Source: Pseudarthrobacter siccitolerans
GTDB lineage: Bacteria > Actinomycetota > Actinomycetes > Actinomycetales > Micrococcaceae
Assembly: GCF_030823375.1 (NCBI RefSeq)
Contig: NZ_JAUSXB010000001.1
Span: 4,030,001 to 4,094,000, forward strand
DNA length: 64,000 nucleotides
Direction of reading: 5' to 3'
The position numbers and the translations under genes are program-made. The notes below the pieces were generated by a model, which did no database searches, had not been told where the DNA came from, and saw only the letters and a program-made list of their open reading frames with translations. Below are positions 26,608-35,638 of the stretch, in pieces (the stretch's first letter is position 1; the number at the start of each line of letters is the position of its first letter).

Positions 26608-27165
26608 ATGCAATCTCTGGGCAGCTCCAAATCATCCTCCAAACCCGCCAGGGGCGGATTCTCCATGTTCCGCATCAGCGGGCCGGGACTGATGGTCCTC
26701 GTCACCGCGTTCGTGGTGGCCGTGATCTTTGCAGCGAACCAGAACGACGTCGTGGGCTGGGTAGTTGCCGTCATCGCCTTCTTCTGGCTGGCCCTTGCGT
26801 CCTTCGTGGTCTTCAGCATCCAGAAGGCGGCCAAGAAAGCCGGAGCAAAGCTGACGGAAGCCCAGAACGCCTTCACCACCGCTGCGGGGCGGGGCCCGTA
26901 CGCCGCAGCCGACCAGGGCGGTACCAGGGTTGTTGCCGAGCGTAGCCAGGCGGAGGAGGTCCGCGACCTCAAGCTGGACCACTCCTTCAAGATCGTCCAG
27001 GTGCAGATACGGGTAGTGGAAGAAGAGCGCGCCAAGGGTGCTGCCGCCAACCAGGACACCATCAACCGGGCCCTGGAAACCATCGAGATCACCGCCACGA
27101 ACGCCCGGGACATGATCAAGTCCTCCGGCGGCGGAGAGCCGGTTGCCGGAACCATCATCGACTAG
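26608..27165 (+). CDS. Membrane protein of unknown function
   Basis: I do not recognise this 185-residue protein. It has a short basic N-terminus, two adjacent membrane helices (GLMVLVTAFVVAVIFAAN and VVGWVVAVIAFFWLALASFV, about residues 28-68), then a hydrophilic, helix-prone cytoplasmic region rich in Lys, Glu and Ala that could form a coiled coil (RVVEEERAKGAAANQDT to about residue 165). A -10-like GAGAAT (26596-26601) lies 6 nt before the ATG. The next gene, xthA, begins 10 nt after the stop. Confidence 0.65.
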   Translation: MQSLGSSKSSSKPARGGFSMFRISGPGLMVLVTAFVVAVIFAANQNDVVGWVVAVIAFFWLALASFVVFSIQKAAKKAGAKLTEAQNAFTTAAGRGPYAAADQGGTRVVAERSQAEEVRDLKLDHSFKIVQVQIRVVEEERAKGAAANQDTINRALETIEITATNARDMIKSSGGGEPVAGTIID

Positions 27166-27168
27166 AGT
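27163..27168 (+). promoter_or_regulatory. Leaderless -10, xthA
   Basis: TAGAGT ends 7 nt before the GTG at 27176 and overlaps the stop codon of the preceding gene. It fixes the xthA start. Confidence 0.5.
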
Positions 27169-27175
27169 GGAGCGG

Positions 27176-28009
27176 GTGAGCTCGGCATTGAAGAAGGACC
27201 ACCTTCGCATCGCATCCGTTAACGTCAACGGCCTTCGGGCTGCCTTCAAGAACGGTATGGCGGCGTGGCTGGAGCCGCGCGAAGTGGACATCCTCTGCCT
27301 CCAGGAAGTCCGCGCTCCCGACGCCGTCGTCCGGCAGTTGCTGGGCGAAGGCTGGCACATCCTGCACGCCGAGGCAGAAGCCAAAGGCCGGGCCGGCGTC
27401 GCCATCGCTTCACGCGAGGAACCGCTCGAAACCAGGAATGGCATCGGCGACGACTACTTCGCCGCGGCGGGCCGCTGGGTGGAAGCCGATTTCCGCTTCG
27501 CCGATGCAGCCGGACACCCTGTCCAGCTCACCGTCGCCAGCGCCTACGTCCACTCCGGCGAGGTAGGCACCCCCAAGCAGGATGACAAGTTCCGGTTCCT
27601 GGACGTGATGAGCACCCGCCTGCCTGAATTGACCAAGCACAGCGACCATGCCCTGGTGGTCGGCGACCTCAACGTGGCCCACAAACCCCGGGACATCCGG
27701 AACTCGAAGGCCAACGTCAGGAAGGCGGGCCACCTTCCGGAGGAACGGGCGTATTTCGACCACTTCCTCGGCGAGGAGATCGGCTGGCAGGACGTCCACC
27801 GCAACCTTGCCGGCGACGTTGACGGGCCCTACACCTGGTGGTCGCAGCGCGGAAAGGCGTTCGACAACGACACCGGCTGGCGGATCGACTACCACCTGGC
27901 CACCCCGGAACTGGCTTCTGCCGCGATCTCGGCGGTGGTTGACCGGGCAGCCTCGTGGGACACCCGCTTCTCCGACCATGCCCCGCTCGTAGTGGACTAC
28001 CAGCTCTAA
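27176..28009 (+). CDS. xthA: Exodeoxyribonuclease III
   Basis: This 277-residue DNA-repair enzyme (AP endonuclease and 3'-5' exonuclease) carries the N-terminal [11 protein letters not shown], the metal-binding glutamate in [24 protein letters not shown] and the C-terminal catalytic [11 protein letters not shown] chose the GTG at 27176 from its leaderless -10 hexamer; 27143 would overlap the upstream gene. It is followed 22 nt later by trpS. Confidence 0.92.
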   Translation: MSSALKKDHLRIASVNVNGLRAAFKNGMAAWLEPREVDILCLQEVRAPDAVVRQLLGEGWHILHAEAEAKGRAGVAIASREEPLETRNGIGDDYFAAAGRWVEADFRFADAAGHPVQLTVASAYVHSGEVGTPKQDDKFRFLDVMSTRLPELTKHSDHALVVGDLNVAHKPRDIRNSKANVRKAGHLPEERAYFDHFLGEEIGWQDVHRNLAGDVDGPYTWWSQRGKAFDNDTGWRIDYHLATPELASAAISAVVDRAASWDTRFSDHAPLVVDYQL

Positions 28010-28031
28010 CCCCCCGAAGGTTTCCTCCCCC

Positions 28032-29075
28032 ATGACTAGCCAGACTTTTCCTGCCCCCAAGAAGCGCATCCTCTCCGGTGCCAAGCCCACCGCGGACTCC
28101 CTGCACCTGGGTAACTACATCGGCGCCGTCCGCAACTGGGTGGACATGCAGGCCGAGTACGATGCTGTGTTCTTCATTCCGGACCTGCACGCCATCACCG
28201 TGGACTTTGACCCTGCCGAACTCGCAAAGCGGACGCGCATTGTGGCAGCCCAGTACATCGCAGCTGGCATTGACCCTGACAAGAGCATCTTCTTTGTCCA
28301 GTCCCACGTGCCCGAACACGCGCAGCTGGCCTGGGCGCTGAACTGCATCACCGGCTTCGGTGAAGCGTCCCGGATGACGCAGTTCAAGGACAAGACCCAG
28401 AAGTCCGGCGCCGACGCCGCCACCCTGGGACTGTTCGCGTACCCCACCCTGATGGCGGCGGACATCCTGCTGTACCAGACCGACCTCGTGCCCGTGGGGG
28501 AGGACCAGCGCCAGCACCTGGAGCTGACCCGGAACCTGGCCCAGCGGTTCAACGCGAAGTTCGGAGCCACCTTCACGGTCCCGGAAGCCACCATCGTGAA
28601 GGAAAGCGCCAAGATCTACGATCTCCAGAATCCCAGCGCCAAGATGTCCAAGACCGGCGAGTCTCCCAACGGGGCCATCCAGCTGCTCGAAGACCCCAAG
28701 ATTGCGGCCAAGCGCATCAAGTCCGCCGTGACCGATGCCGGCACGGACATCCGGTTCGACCAGGAGGAAAAGCCGGGCATCTCGAACCTGCTGACCATCT
28801 ACTCCTCCCTCACCGGCAAGTCGGTAGCGGAGCTCGAAGCCGAGTACCAGGGCAAGATGTACGGCCACCTCAAGGTGGACCTGGCGGAGGTGGTGGTGGA
28901 GTTCGTCACGCCGCTGCGCGACCGCACCAACGAGCTGATGGCGGACCCCGCGGAACTGGACCGGCTGCTGGCCCACGGCGCCGAGCGTGCCCGGGACATC
29001 GCATCCGTGACCCTTGGCCAGGTGTATGAGCGCATGGGCTTCCTCCCGTCCTTCTCCCTCGCAGGAGTCCGCTAG
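28032..29075 (+). CDS. trpS: Tryptophanyl-tRNA synthetase
   Basis: This 347-residue class I synthetase charges tRNA-Trp. The HIGH-like motif SLHLGNYIG lies near residue 25 and the KMSKS motif AKMSKTGE near residue 198. [19 protein letters not shown] is the usual substrate-binding block. Length is normal. It is followed 4 nt after its stop by the 2H phosphoesterase gene. Confidence 0.96.
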   Translation: MTSQTFPAPKKRILSGAKPTADSLHLGNYIGAVRNWVDMQAEYDAVFFIPDLHAITVDFDPAELAKRTRIVAAQYIAAGIDPDKSIFFVQSHVPEHAQLAWALNCITGFGEASRMTQFKDKTQKSGADAATLGLFAYPTLMAADILLYQTDLVPVGEDQRQHLELTRNLAQRFNAKFGATFTVPEATIVKESAKIYDLQNPSAKMSKTGESPNGAIQLLEDPKIAAKRIKSAVTDAGTDIRFDQEEKPGISNLLTIYSSLTGKSVAELEAEYQGKMYGHLKVDLAEVVVEFVTPLRDRTNELMADPAELDRLLAHGAERARDIASVTLGQVYERMGFLPSFSLAGVR

Positions 29076-29079
29076 CGCC

Positions 29080-29781
29080 ATGCCATCCAGCAAAGTCACC
29101 GCAAGGGAAGGCTCCCGCTCCACTCAGGCAGCGGGAAGGCCCGGTAACCCCCAAGGCGACCCAGCGGAGGACTCAGGTGCGGCCGGACACGGGCCGTCCC
29201 GGACGGAAGACATCAGCGTAGGGGTCATCCTGGGCTTCCCGCCGGAGGTGGCTGAGGAGCTGCAGCGCTGGCGTGCTTCCTTCGGTGATCCCCTCGCAGA
29301 CCTGGTACCGGCACACATCACGCTGGTGACCACCACGCCTACGCAGGACTGGGAGGCCACCCTGGAACACGTGCGGGACGTCGCGCGCCGGCAAAGCCCT
29401 TTTATGGTCACCATCGCCGGCACCGGAACGTTCCGGCCCGTGTCGCCGGTGGTCTTCATCAACGTGAAGGAAGGCTTCGAGGCCTGCGTGGACCTGCACG
29501 AAAAGCTCCAGCAGGGTCCCCTCCAGCGGGAACTGCCCTTCGCCTACCACCCGCACGTCACCATCGCCCACGACGTCGCCCCGGAAAGCCTCGATGAAGC
29601 CGAAACGGTACTGAAAAGCTACAGAGCCACTTTCCCCGTGGTTAGCATGGGACTCTACGAGCACGATGCGGACGGCATCTGGCAGCTACGGGAAGAGCTG
29701 GATTTTGGGACCGAAACTGACAACGACGCCGGCACCCGATTCACGGACGCCGCCGCGGACACAGCATCCGAAACAGGCTGA
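29080..29781 (+). CDS. 2H phosphoesterase (2'-5' RNA ligase family)
   Basis: This 233-residue protein has the two HxT motifs of the 2H superfamily: PAHITLVTTT (about residue 85) and YHPHVTIAHDV (about residue 158). About 45 low-complexity residues precede the fold. I chose the ATG at 29080, just after the trpS stop. Family members act on 2',3'-cyclic or 2'-5' phosphodiesters, and the substrate here is unknown. Its 3' end overlaps the longest reading of the next gene by 116 bp. Confidence 0.82.
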   Translation: MPSSKVTAREGSRSTQAAGRPGNPQGDPAEDSGAAGHGPSRTEDISVGVILGFPPEVAEELQRWRASFGDPLADLVPAHITLVTTTPTQDWEATLEHVRDVARRQSPFMVTIAGTGTFRPVSPVVFINVKEGFEACVDLHEKLQQGPLQRELPFAYHPHVTIAHDVAPESLDEAETVLKSYRATFPVVSMGLYEHDADGIWQLREELDFGTETDNDAGTRFTDAAADTASETG

Positions 29782-30886
29782 ACAACAGCCCCTTCCCACC
29801 GAACAGGCCCAGCTGAAGCTTGCCGTTATCCAGAAGCGGATGGAGCTGGGGAAGACCCGCCGCTCGGGCGGGAGCTTCTTCGCCACGGTGATGGGCACCT
29901 TCCAGTGGCTGCTGGCACGCCTTAACGTGTTCCGTCCCATGCGTGCCTTCCGGCACTACACGCTCCAGCACGGCCCGCTCATGAGCGCAGGCATCGGCTT
30001 CAACATGTTCTTCTCCATTACGGGCCTGCTGGCCACCGGCTTTTCCATCGCGGGCCTGGTGCTGCGCGGTCAGCCGGCGCTGCTGGACACTATCATCGCC
30101 AGCGTGGCCCAAAGCGCCCCGGGGCTCCTGAAGGTAAACGGCGGCGAAGGCCTGGTGGACCCGCAGGACCTGCTCAATCCGGAGGGGCTGGGCCTGACGG
30201 CCCTCATTGGCGCCGTGGTCACGGTCATCACGTCGCTGGGCTGGATCGCCGGCCTGCGCGACGGCGTCCGCGGCGTGATGCAGCTGCCGCCACTGGTGGT
30301 CAACCCGGTCCTGATGAAGCTGCGCGACGCCGGCACCCTGCTCCTGTTGGGCATCGCCCTGGTGATCAGCGCCGGAGCTTCACTGGTTTTTGGCACCGCC
30401 GCCGGCTGGGTCACGGACTTCCTGCGCCTCGACGACGCCGTGGCGGGTCCGCTGACCACGTCCATTAAGATTGCCGTCCCCCTGGTACTGAGCTGGGTCA
30501 CGGCGCTCATTATGTTCCGGCTCGCCGCCGGACTCAAGCTCTCCCGGCGGGCCCTCCTCGAGGGCACCATCCTGGCTGCATTCGGCACCACCATCCTGCA
30601 GGTCTTCAGCACCGAGCTGCTGGCCGGCGCCAGCCGCAATCCCATCCTGGCGCCGTTCGCCATCATCATCGGCCTGCTGATCTGGTTCAACCTGGTCAGC
30701 CAGGTCTACCTCGTCTCAGCGGGCTGGGCCGCTGTCCGGGAGGCGGACCTGGCGGAACAGCCCACAGGGCACGAGAAGGGCACCTGGGGAGCGAGGCAGG
30801 TCCAGCCGGGCAAGGTACCTGTCCACGCGGAGCAGGGCGCTGTTGCTGCCCGGCGTCGAGGTACTGCCCGGCCAAAGCAGCGCTGA
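29666..30886 (+). CDS. YihY/BrkB-family inner-membrane protein
   Basis: This is a membrane protein of up to 406 residues with six hydrophobic segments. The family features FRHYTLQHGPLMSAGIGFNMFFS and SLGWIAGLRDGVRGVM are recognisable. The function of the family is not settled; the old ribonuclease BN name was withdrawn. The start is unsure: the ATG at 29666 lies inside the previous gene, while the next ATG at 29840 removes 58 residues before any conserved sequence. The C-terminus is a basic, disordered tail. Confidence 0.78.
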   Translation: MRTASGSYGKSWILGPKLTTTPAPDSRTPPRTQHPKQAEQQPLPTEQAQLKLAVIQKRMELGKTRRSGGSFFATVMGTFQWLLARLNVFRPMRAFRHYTLQHGPLMSAGIGFNMFFSITGLLATGFSIAGLVLRGQPALLDTIIASVAQSAPGLLKVNGGEGLVDPQDLLNPEGLGLTALIGAVVTVITSLGWIAGLRDGVRGVMQLPPLVVNPVLMKLRDAGTLLLLGIALVISAGASLVFGTAAGWVTDFLRLDDAVAGPLTTSIKIAVPLVLSWVTALIMFRLAAGLKLSRRALLEGTILAAFGTTILQVFSTELLAGASRNPILAPFAIIIGLLIWFNLVSQVYLVSAGWAAVREADLAEQPTGHEKGTWGARQVQPGKVPVHAEQGAVAARRRGTARPKQR

Positions 30887-30913
30887 TCCGGGCAGCCCGT
30901 GCCGGCTGACAGG

Positions 30914-31684
30914 CTACTGGGCTGCGTCGAGGTACTGGTCGGCCCAGGCGGCGATGATCCGGGCGGCCCGTGCCGCCTGGCCCTTGCCGGTCAGGAGGTG
31001 ATCGCTGCCTTCGAGGGAGACGAAGTTCCGCGGATGCCGGGCGGTCTGGAAAATGGTGCTGGCATTTTCGATTCCCACGGTGTTGTCCGTGGGGGAGTGG
31101 AGGACCATCAGCGGCTTGTGCAGCTGCTTGATGCAGTCAGTCAGGTCGGCGTTTTCCAGGTCCTCCACAAAATGCTTGCGGATCTCCACCCGCTTCCCGC
31201 CCAGGTCCACCTCCGCGCTGCCTTCGCTCAGGATCTTGTCCAGCGCGGCGTCGAAGACATGTGCCACGTGCTTGGGTGAGAAAGGCGCGCCAACGGTGGC
31301 GACGGCGTCGAGCTCGGGGATCTCCCGCGCGGCCGCCAGGACGGCCGCACCGCCGAAGGAATGGCCCACCAGCAGCGAAATCTGTTTCCCTTCGCCGCGC
31401 ATGAACTCGGCGGCCTTCACCGTGTCCGCCACCTTGTGGCTGAAGGAACCCGCCGACCACTCGCCAGCGGAGCCGCCCAGGCCCAGGTTGTCGAACCGGA
31501 GCATACCCACACCGCTGTCCGCCAGCGCCTTGCACATCCTCGACGCGGAGGGCGCGTCCTTGCCCAGCGTGAACCCGTGGGAGAAGACACCCCAGCCCTT
31601 GACCGGGCCTTCCGGAATGTCGATGATCCCCGAGAGCATCTCGCCGGTGGAACCGGTAAAGGAGACTTTTTCAGAGCGGGACAC
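30914..31684 (-). CDS. Alpha/beta hydrolase
   Basis: This 256-residue hydrolase has the nucleophile elbow VGHSFGGAAVLAAA (Ser near residue 109), the oxyanion region FSHGFTLGKD, a catalytic Asp candidate in HSPTDNTVG and His in EGSDHLL. It resembles the serine hydrolases often found beside OsmC proteins, but there is no OsmC neighbour here. The GTG start at 31684 follows AAAGGGGACGTT. It faces the YihY gene head-on. Confidence 0.82.
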   Translation of the reverse strand: MSRSEKVSFTGSTGEMLSGIIDIPEGPVKGWGVFSHGFTLGKDAPSASRMCKALADSGVGMLRFDNLGLGGSAGEWSAGSFSHKVADTVKAAEFMRGEGKQISLLVGHSFGGAAVLAAAREIPELDAVATVGAPFSPKHVAHVFDAALDKILSEGSAEVDLGGKRVEIRKHFVEDLENADLTDCIKQLHKPLMVLHSPTDNTVGIENASTIFQTARHPRNFVSLEGSDHLLTGKGQAARAARIIAAWADQYLDAAQ

Positions 31685-31775
31685 AACGTCCCCTTTCGTT
31701 TGGTACGCATGGCTGTGGGCCCACGCCCGCCGGGTTCCCTGGCCGAGCTTGCGAGGTCAGGGGGCGGGTGGGGAG

Positions 31776-31824
31776 AAACAACGACGGCGCCGATCCCCTG
31801 AAGTGGGGACGGCGCCGTCGTTCG
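31776..31824 (-). terminator. Terminator after sdhB
   Basis: AACGACGGCGCCG (31780-31792) pairs with its reverse complement at 31810-31822, with an inner CCCC/GGGG extension. On the minus strand a GTTTCTCC tail follows. It closes the sdhCDAB operon. Confidence 0.85.
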
Positions 31825-31836
31825 CTTGATCCTTTG

Positions 31837-32619
31837 TCAGATCTTGCGGGAGAGAATGGCCTGCTTGACCTCTTGGATCGCCTGCGTCACCTGAATGCCG
31901 CGGGGGCATGCTTCGGAGCAGTTGAAGGTGGTGCGGCAGCGCCACACACCTTCCTTGTCGTTGAGGATCTCCAGGCGCATGTCGCCGGCGTCATCACGTG
32001 AATCGAAGATGAAACGGTGCGCGTTGACGATCGCCGCCGGCCCGAAGTACTGGCCGTCGGTCCAGAACACGGGGCAGGAGGACGTGCAGGCAGCGCACAG
32101 GATGCACTTGGTGGTGTCATCGAAGCGCTCACGGTCCTCGGCGGACTGAAGACGTTCCTTGGTGGGCTCGTGGCCCTTGTTGATGAGGAAGGGCATCACT
32201 TCGCGGTAGGACTGGAAGAACGGTTCCATGTCCACGATGAGGTCCTTCTCCACCGGCAGGCCCTTGATGGGTTCCACCGTGATGGGCTTGGAGGTGTCCA
32301 GGTCCTTCAGGAGGGTCTTGCAGGCGAGGCGGTTGCGGCCATTGATGCGCATGGCGTCGGAGCCGCAGACGCCGTGGGCGCAGGAGCGGCGGAAGGAGAG
32401 GCTGCCGTCGATTTCCCACTTGACCTTGTGCAGGGCATCCAGGACACGGTCCGTGCCGTACATGGTGAGGTGGTAGTCATCCCAGGTAGCCTCGCCGGAA
32501 ACCTCCGGGTTGTACCGGCGCACGCGCATGTGCACATCGAACGTGGGGATTTCGCCGCCACCGCCGACGCCGGCAGGCAGTTCAATCTTTGAGGCTGGCT
32601 CAGCGGTTTCAGCGGTCAT
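31837..32619 (-). CDS. sdhB: Succinate dehydrogenase iron-sulfur subunit
   Basis: This 260-residue subunit carries electrons from FAD to quinone in respiratory complex II. The [2Fe-2S] ligands lie in SCAHGVCGSDAM and LACKTL; CILCAACTSSCPVFW and CRTTFNCSEACPRGI supply the [4Fe-4S] and [3Fe-4S] ligands. It begins 1 nt after the sdhA stop and ends before a strong terminator. It is the last gene of sdhCDAB. Confidence 0.96.
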   Translation of the reverse strand: MTAETAEPASKIELPAGVGGGGEIPTFDVHMRVRRYNPEVSGEATWDDYHLTMYGTDRVLDALHKVKWEIDGSLSFRRSCAHGVCGSDAMRINGRNRLACKTLLKDLDTSKPITVEPIKGLPVEKDLIVDMEPFFQSYREVMPFLINKGHEPTKERLQSAEDRERFDDTTKCILCAACTSSCPVFWTDGQYFGPAAIVNAHRFIFDSRDDAGDMRLEILNDKEGVWRCRTTFNCSEACPRGIQVTQAIQEVKQAILSRKI

Positions 32620-32620
32620 C

Positions 32621-34420
32621 TTAGTACTTCCTCACCATCGGCTCGTAGCGGGTAAAGACAACCGGCTTCGTGGCCAGGCGGATACCGGCGATTGCTTCTG
32701 CCGATCCGTCCGCCGGCGCGTGGTCATCCTTGTACGCCATGGAGTGCTTCATGAATTTGTCGTCGTCGCGGTCCGGGAAGTCCTCGCGGAAGTGTCCGCC
32801 GCGGGATTCCTCACGGTGCAGGGCTGCCACGGTCATCACCTTGGCCAGCTCCAGCAGGAAGCCGAGTTCAACGGCCTCGAGCAGGTCAAGGTTGAAGCGC
32901 TTCCCCTTGTCCTGGACGTTGATCCGCGTGTACCGCTCCTCGAAGGAGGCGATGTCGCGCAGGACCTGGTTCAGGGTATCCGCGGTGCGGAACACCTGCA
33001 TGTTGGCGTCCATGGTGTCCTGCAGTTCCTTGCGGATCTGGGCCACCTTTTCGTCGCCGGTGCCGTTGCGGGCAATGTCCAGCAGTTCGGTGGTGTAGGC
33101 CAGAGGGTTCTCCGGCAGCTCCACGAACTGGGCCGTCTTGGAATACTCGGCGGCCGCAATGCCGGCGCGCTTGCCGAACACGTTGATGTCCAGCAGCGAG
33201 TTGGTGCCCAGGCGGTTGGATCCGTGGACGGACACACAGGCCACTTCACCGGCTGCGTAAAGACCCGGAATAACGGTGTCGTTGTCCTGCAGGACCTCGG
33301 TGGTGATGTTGGTGGGGATGCCGCCCATGGCGTAGTGCGCCGTCGGGAACACCGGAACCGGCTCCGTGTACGGCTCAACACCCAGGTAGGTGCGGGCGAA
33401 TTCGGTGATGTCCGGCAGCTTGGCGTCGATGTGCGCCGGCTCCAGGTGCGTGAGGTCCAGGAGGACGTAGTCCTTGTTCGGGCCGCAGCCGCGGCCTTCA
33501 CGGACCTCGTTGGCCATGGAACGTGCCACGATGTCACGGGGCGCCAGGTCCTTGATGGTGGGGGCGTAGCGTTCCATGAAGCGCTCACCCTCCGAGTTGC
33601 GGAGGATGGCGCCTTCACCGCGGGCGGCTTCGGAAAGCAGGATGCCCAGGCCGGCCAGGCCGGTCGGGTGGAACTGGAAGAACTCCATGTCCTCCAGGGG
33701 GATGCCGCGGCGGAAGGCGATGCCCATGCCGTCACCGGTGAGGGTGTGGGCGTTGGAGGTGGTCTTGAAGACCTTGCCGGCGCCGCCGGAGGCGAACACC
33801 ACGGACTTGGCCTGGAAGACGTGCAGCTCACCCGAAGCGAGGTCATAGGAGACCACGCCGGCAACCCGCTTCTGCCTGTACGGTGTGCCGTCTTCGCGTA
33901 CTGCGTCCTCTTCGACCGTCAGCAGGTCCAGGACGTAGTACTCGTTGTAGAACTCAACGTTGTGCTTGACGCAGTTTTGGTACAGCGTCTGCAGGATCAT
34001 GTGGCCGGTGCGGTCGGCGGCGTAGCAGGCGCGGCGGACGGGGGCCTTGCCGTGGTCGCGGGTGTGGCCGCCGAAGCGGCGCTGGTCAATCCGGCCTTCG
34101 GGCGTGCGGTTGAAGGGCAGGCCCATCTTTTCCAGGTCGAGCACGGCGTCGATGGCTTCCTTCGCCATGACCTCCGCGGCGTCCTGGTCAACCAGGTAGT
34201 CACCGCCCTTGACGGTGTCGAACGTGTGCCACTCCCAGTTGTCTTCCTCGACATTGGCAAGGGCTGCACACATGCCACCCTGCGCCGCACCGGTGTGCGA
34301 GCGGGTGGGGTAGAGCTTGGTCAGTACTGCTGTGCGGGCGCGTTGACCGGATTCGATCGCCGCGCGCATGCCAGCGCCACCGGCACCGACGATGACGACG
34401 TCGTACTTATGGACCTGCAT
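32621..34420 (-). CDS. sdhA: Succinate dehydrogenase flavoprotein subunit
   Basis: This 599-residue catalytic subunit oxidises succinate to fumarate. The FAD loop VVIVGAGGAGMRAA lies at the N-terminus, the flavin-linking histidine in RSHTGAAQGG near residue 43, and the active-site region RRFGGHTRDHGKAPVRRACYAADRTG is complete (quoted here only as a span at about residues 114-142). I chose the ATG at 34420 (MQVHKYDVV), the usual SdhA start; a longer reading from 34483 has no family support. A GC-rich hairpin lies in the 108-nt gap after sdhD. Confidence 0.96.
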   Translation of the reverse strand: MQVHKYDVVIVGAGGAGMRAAIESGQRARTAVLTKLYPTRSHTGAAQGGMCAALANVEEDNWEWHTFDTVKGGDYLVDQDAAEVMAKEAIDAVLDLEKMGLPFNRTPEGRIDQRRFGGHTRDHGKAPVRRACYAADRTGHMILQTLYQNCVKHNVEFYNEYYVLDLLTVEEDAVREDGTPYRQKRVAGVVSYDLASGELHVFQAKSVVFASGGAGKVFKTTSNAHTLTGDGMGIAFRRGIPLEDMEFFQFHPTGLAGLGILLSEAARGEGAILRNSEGERFMERYAPTIKDLAPRDIVARSMANEVREGRGCGPNKDYVLLDLTHLEPAHIDAKLPDITEFARTYLGVEPYTEPVPVFPTAHYAMGGIPTNITTEVLQDNDTVIPGLYAAGEVACVSVHGSNRLGTNSLLDINVFGKRAGIAAAEYSKTAQFVELPENPLAYTTELLDIARNGTGDEKVAQIRKELQDTMDANMQVFRTADTLNQVLRDIASFEERYTRINVQDKGKRFNLDLLEAVELGFLLELAKVMTVAALHREESRGGHFREDFPDRDDDKFMKHSMAYKDDHAPADGSAEAIAGIRLATKPVVFTRYEPMVRKY

Positions 34421-34488
34421 ACCAGACGCTCTTTCTCTCAAAATTCGCAATAAAACAACGGGCGGGCGTTGCCTGCTCCGCAAAACAA

Positions 34489-34512
34489 GGCCCGCGGTTA
34501 TACCCGCGGGCC
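34489..34512 (-). promoter_or_regulatory. Intercistronic hairpin between sdhD and sdhA
   Basis: GGCCCGCGG and CCGCGGGCC form a 9-bp stem with a TTATAC loop. On the minus strand it is followed by CTTGTTTTGC, so it resembles a weak terminator inside the operon. It may set the ratio of membrane anchors to catalytic subunits, or act as an RNA-stability stem. Confidence 0.6.
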
Positions 34513-34528
34513 CGGGGTGTTGCCGGTG

Positions 34529-34990
34529 CTAGGCAGGGCAGAATCCGCCAGGCAGGGGCACGCCGTTGACGACGGGGCAAGGGTTGAAGGTGAAGATCAC
34601 CAAGGTGCCCAGGACAATGATGACCACGGTGGCTGAGTAGAGGACCGTCTTCAGCCAGCGGCGGGTGGAGTCCTTCTCGGCGTAGTCATTGATGATGGTG
34701 CGCACGCCGTTGGTGCCGTGCAGCATGGCCAGCCACAGCATCGTGAGGTCCCAGACCTGCCAGAACGGGTCGGCCCACTTGCCGGCCACGAAACCGAAAT
34801 CGATCGCGTGGATGCCCTCGCCCACCATGAGGTTCACAAAGAGGTGGCCGAAGATCAGGACCACCAGCACCACGCCGGACAGCCGCATGAACAGCCAAGC
34901 GATCATTTCAAAGTTGCCCCGGCTTCCGCCGGTGCGGCGGTACTGGGGCGCGATGCGCCCGCTGCGCGGGCTCTCAATGGTTGCAGACAT
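34529..34990 (-). CDS. sdhD: Succinate dehydrogenase membrane anchor subunit D
   Basis: This 153-residue hydrophobic anchor has three membrane helices (WLFMRLSGVVLVVLIFGHLF, LTMLWLAMLHGTNGVRTII, VLYSATVVIIVLGTLVIF). The histidines in IFGHLF and LHGTNG are candidate haem or quinone ligands. It begins 3 nt after the sdhC stop. Length is normal for actinobacterial SdhD. Confidence 0.9.
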   Translation of the reverse strand: MSATIESPRSGRIAPQYRRTGGSRGNFEMIAWLFMRLSGVVLVVLIFGHLFVNLMVGEGIHAIDFGFVAGKWADPFWQVWDLTMLWLAMLHGTNGVRTIINDYAEKDSTRRWLKTVLYSATVVIIVLGTLVIFTFNPCPVVNGVPLPGGFCPA

Positions 34991-34993
34991 GGC

Positions 34994-35374
34994 TTAGTGA
35001 CCTCCGAGCGCGAGGGACAGGTGGCGGATGGAGAAAGCGACCATGGTGACCACCCAGAGGCCCAGGACGGCCCAGAGCATCTGGCGCTGGTACTTGGCGC
35101 CCTTCTTCCAGAAGTCCACCGCAATAATGCGCAGGCCGTTAAAGGCGTGGAACACGATGGCCGCAACAAGGCCGGTCTCGCCCAGGGCCATGAGGGGGTT
35201 CTTGTAAGCACCGATCACCGCGGTGTAGGCCTCTGGCGACACACGCACCAAGGAGGTGTCCAAAACGTGGACCAACAAGAAGAAAAAGATCACTACACCG
35301 GTAATACGGTGTCCTACCCAGGACCACATGCCTTCACGGCCGCGGTACAAGGTGCCAGCTGGTTTTGTCGGCAC
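34994..35374 (-). CDS. sdhC: Succinate dehydrogenase cytochrome b556 subunit
   Basis: This 126-residue anchor has three membrane helices; the SdhC signature GHRITGVVIFFFLLVHVLD and the haem-ligand region FHAFNGLRII are clear. I chose the GTG at 35374, preceded by GGGAGGTTTATCA; longer readings to 35560 run through the promoter region. It is the first gene of sdhCDAB. The 264-bp gap to the divergent manC gene must hold both promoters. Confidence 0.9.
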   Translation of the reverse strand: MPTKPAGTLYRGREGMWSWVGHRITGVVIFFFLLVHVLDTSLVRVSPEAYTAVIGAYKNPLMALGETGLVAAIVFHAFNGLRIIAVDFWKKGAKYQRQMLWAVLGLWVVTMVAFSIRHLSLALGGH

Positions 35375-35624
35375 TGATAAACCTCCCTGCAACACAGCGG
35401 CGCTGGCATGAGATCCACGCGGGGGGAACGCCTGCTGCGAGAGCACTCGTAGCTCAGGCCTAAATCTAGGCTCCGCTAACAGCTTATTCAATTTAGGAAC
35501 TCCTTGGTGCCCAGCAACTGCAAGGATTTCGCTGATTAATGAGACAAACGCCACAATCACGCGTCCTCATGAAGTCCGGTAGGGTCCGGCCGGGGTCCGG
35601 AAGGGGCCACAGCAGGCGGTCGGC

Positions 35625-35630
35625 TAAAGT
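35625..35630 (+). promoter_or_regulatory. Near-leaderless -10, mannose-1-P guanylyltransferase gene
   Basis: TAAAGT lies 5 nt before a TTG and 8 nt before the ATG at 35639. Elsewhere in the 35375-35638 gap I see only GTCCGG direct repeats near 35585-35600. Confidence 0.45.
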
Positions 35631-35638
35631 AGGCCTTG

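Noticed and set aside
30914..31684. Hydrolase as part of an OsmC-hydrolase detoxification pair
   Set aside because: No OsmC gene is adjacent; the nearest Ohr/OsmC-fold gene is 7 kb away in another operon.
32510..34453. Long open frame antisense to sdhA
   Set aside because: High-GC shadow of a fully conserved sdhA gene; no family motifs or ribosome site.
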